Assembly: GCA_014841595.1 (NCBI GenBank)
Contig: JACYUE010000008.1
Location: 1 to 6,280, forward strand
Direction of reading: 5' to 3'
DNA: 6,280 nucleotides
From: Oxalobacteraceae sp. CFBP 8761
GTDB taxonomy: Bacteria > Pseudomonadota > Gammaproteobacteria > Burkholderiales > Burkholderiaceae_D
Shown: in pieces, positions 6,251-6,280 of the stretch
Position numbering within the stretch: the first letter of the stretch is position 1
How the letters are laid out: the number at the start of each line of letters is the position of its first letter
The notes under the pieces: generated by a model
What the model saw: the letters and a program-made list of their open reading frames with translations, nothing else
Told to the model about the DNA's origin: nothing
Databases searched by the model: none
Program-made: the position numbers and the translations under genes

Positions 6251-6270
6251 GTTGCTCAGCAATGAGTAAC
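6251..6270 (+). other. Leader hairpin with GCAA tetraloop
   Basis: GTTGCTCA (6251-6258) pairs with TGAGTAAC (6263-6270) with one G-U wobble (6254 with 6267) and a GCAA loop of the stable GNRA class. It lies just before the expected 16S start and probably folds co-transcriptionally in the maturation region. Confidence 0.65.
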
Positions 6271-6280
6271 GGTCAGTATT

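Larger units (their letters stand above)
6087..6280 (+). ncRNA. rRNA operon leader (5' external transcribed region) up to the 16S gene
   Basis: The transcribed leader of an rRNA operon whose 16S gene lies beyond the right edge. The block GTTCTTTAAAAATTAACAG followed by TCGATAAGTGTGGGCG is the conserved leader seen before 16S genes of Burkholderiales. It carries a boxB-like hairpin, boxA, and two further hairpins that belong to the region processed during 16S maturation. No part of the mature 16S 5' end (AGAGTTTGATC) is present, so the gene starts after 6280, probably very near. Confidence 0.88.

Overview
The window looks like one complete interval between two rRNA operons of a betaproteobacterium, most likely of the order Burkholderiales and perhaps the family Oxalobacteraceae. 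Bases 1-69 are the 3' part of a 5S rRNA, followed at once by a strong rRNA terminator. The last ~300 bases (from about 5964) are the promoters and leader of another rRNA operon in the same orientation, with a boxB-like hairpin, boxA and the processing-region hairpins. The 16S gene should begin just beyond the right edge. The lineage call rests on the form of the 5S and of the boxA leader, recognised by eye and not by a database search.

Layout: 5S end and terminator (1-113); a 312-base spacer without a supported gene (114-425); a large polytopic membrane protein of the DUF2339 family (426-3689, +); 18 bases later a secreted/periplasmic, C-terminally anchored DUF3999 protein (3708-5189, +); a doubtful 69-codon ORF that abuts its stop codon (5190-5399, +); a convergent small membrane protein made of two DUF2061 units (5404-5814, -); then a 466-base regulatory region holding a Fur box for the DUF2061 gene and two stacked sigma-70 promoters for the downstream rRNA operon.

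The DUF2339 and DUF3999 genes are almost certainly co-transcribed. The pairing is one I know to recur in proteobacteria and its function is unknown: one partner is a membrane protein with roughly two dozen hydrophobic segments, the other a periplasmic protein held by one C-terminal helix, so an inner-membrane/periplasm complex is a reasonable inference. The DUF2061 gene is a separate unit, probably repressed by Fur when iron is plentiful.

The main points for a second look are: the direct-repeat rRNA flanks, which make the whole block liable to deletion or duplication; a perfect 14-bp inverted repeat inside the 3' end of the DUF3999 gene; an in-frame hexamer repeat encoding Ser-Ala units in the DUF2339 linker; and the Fur-controlled tandem DUF2061 protein. 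I saw no CRISPR array, insertion sequence, tRNA gene or defence system.
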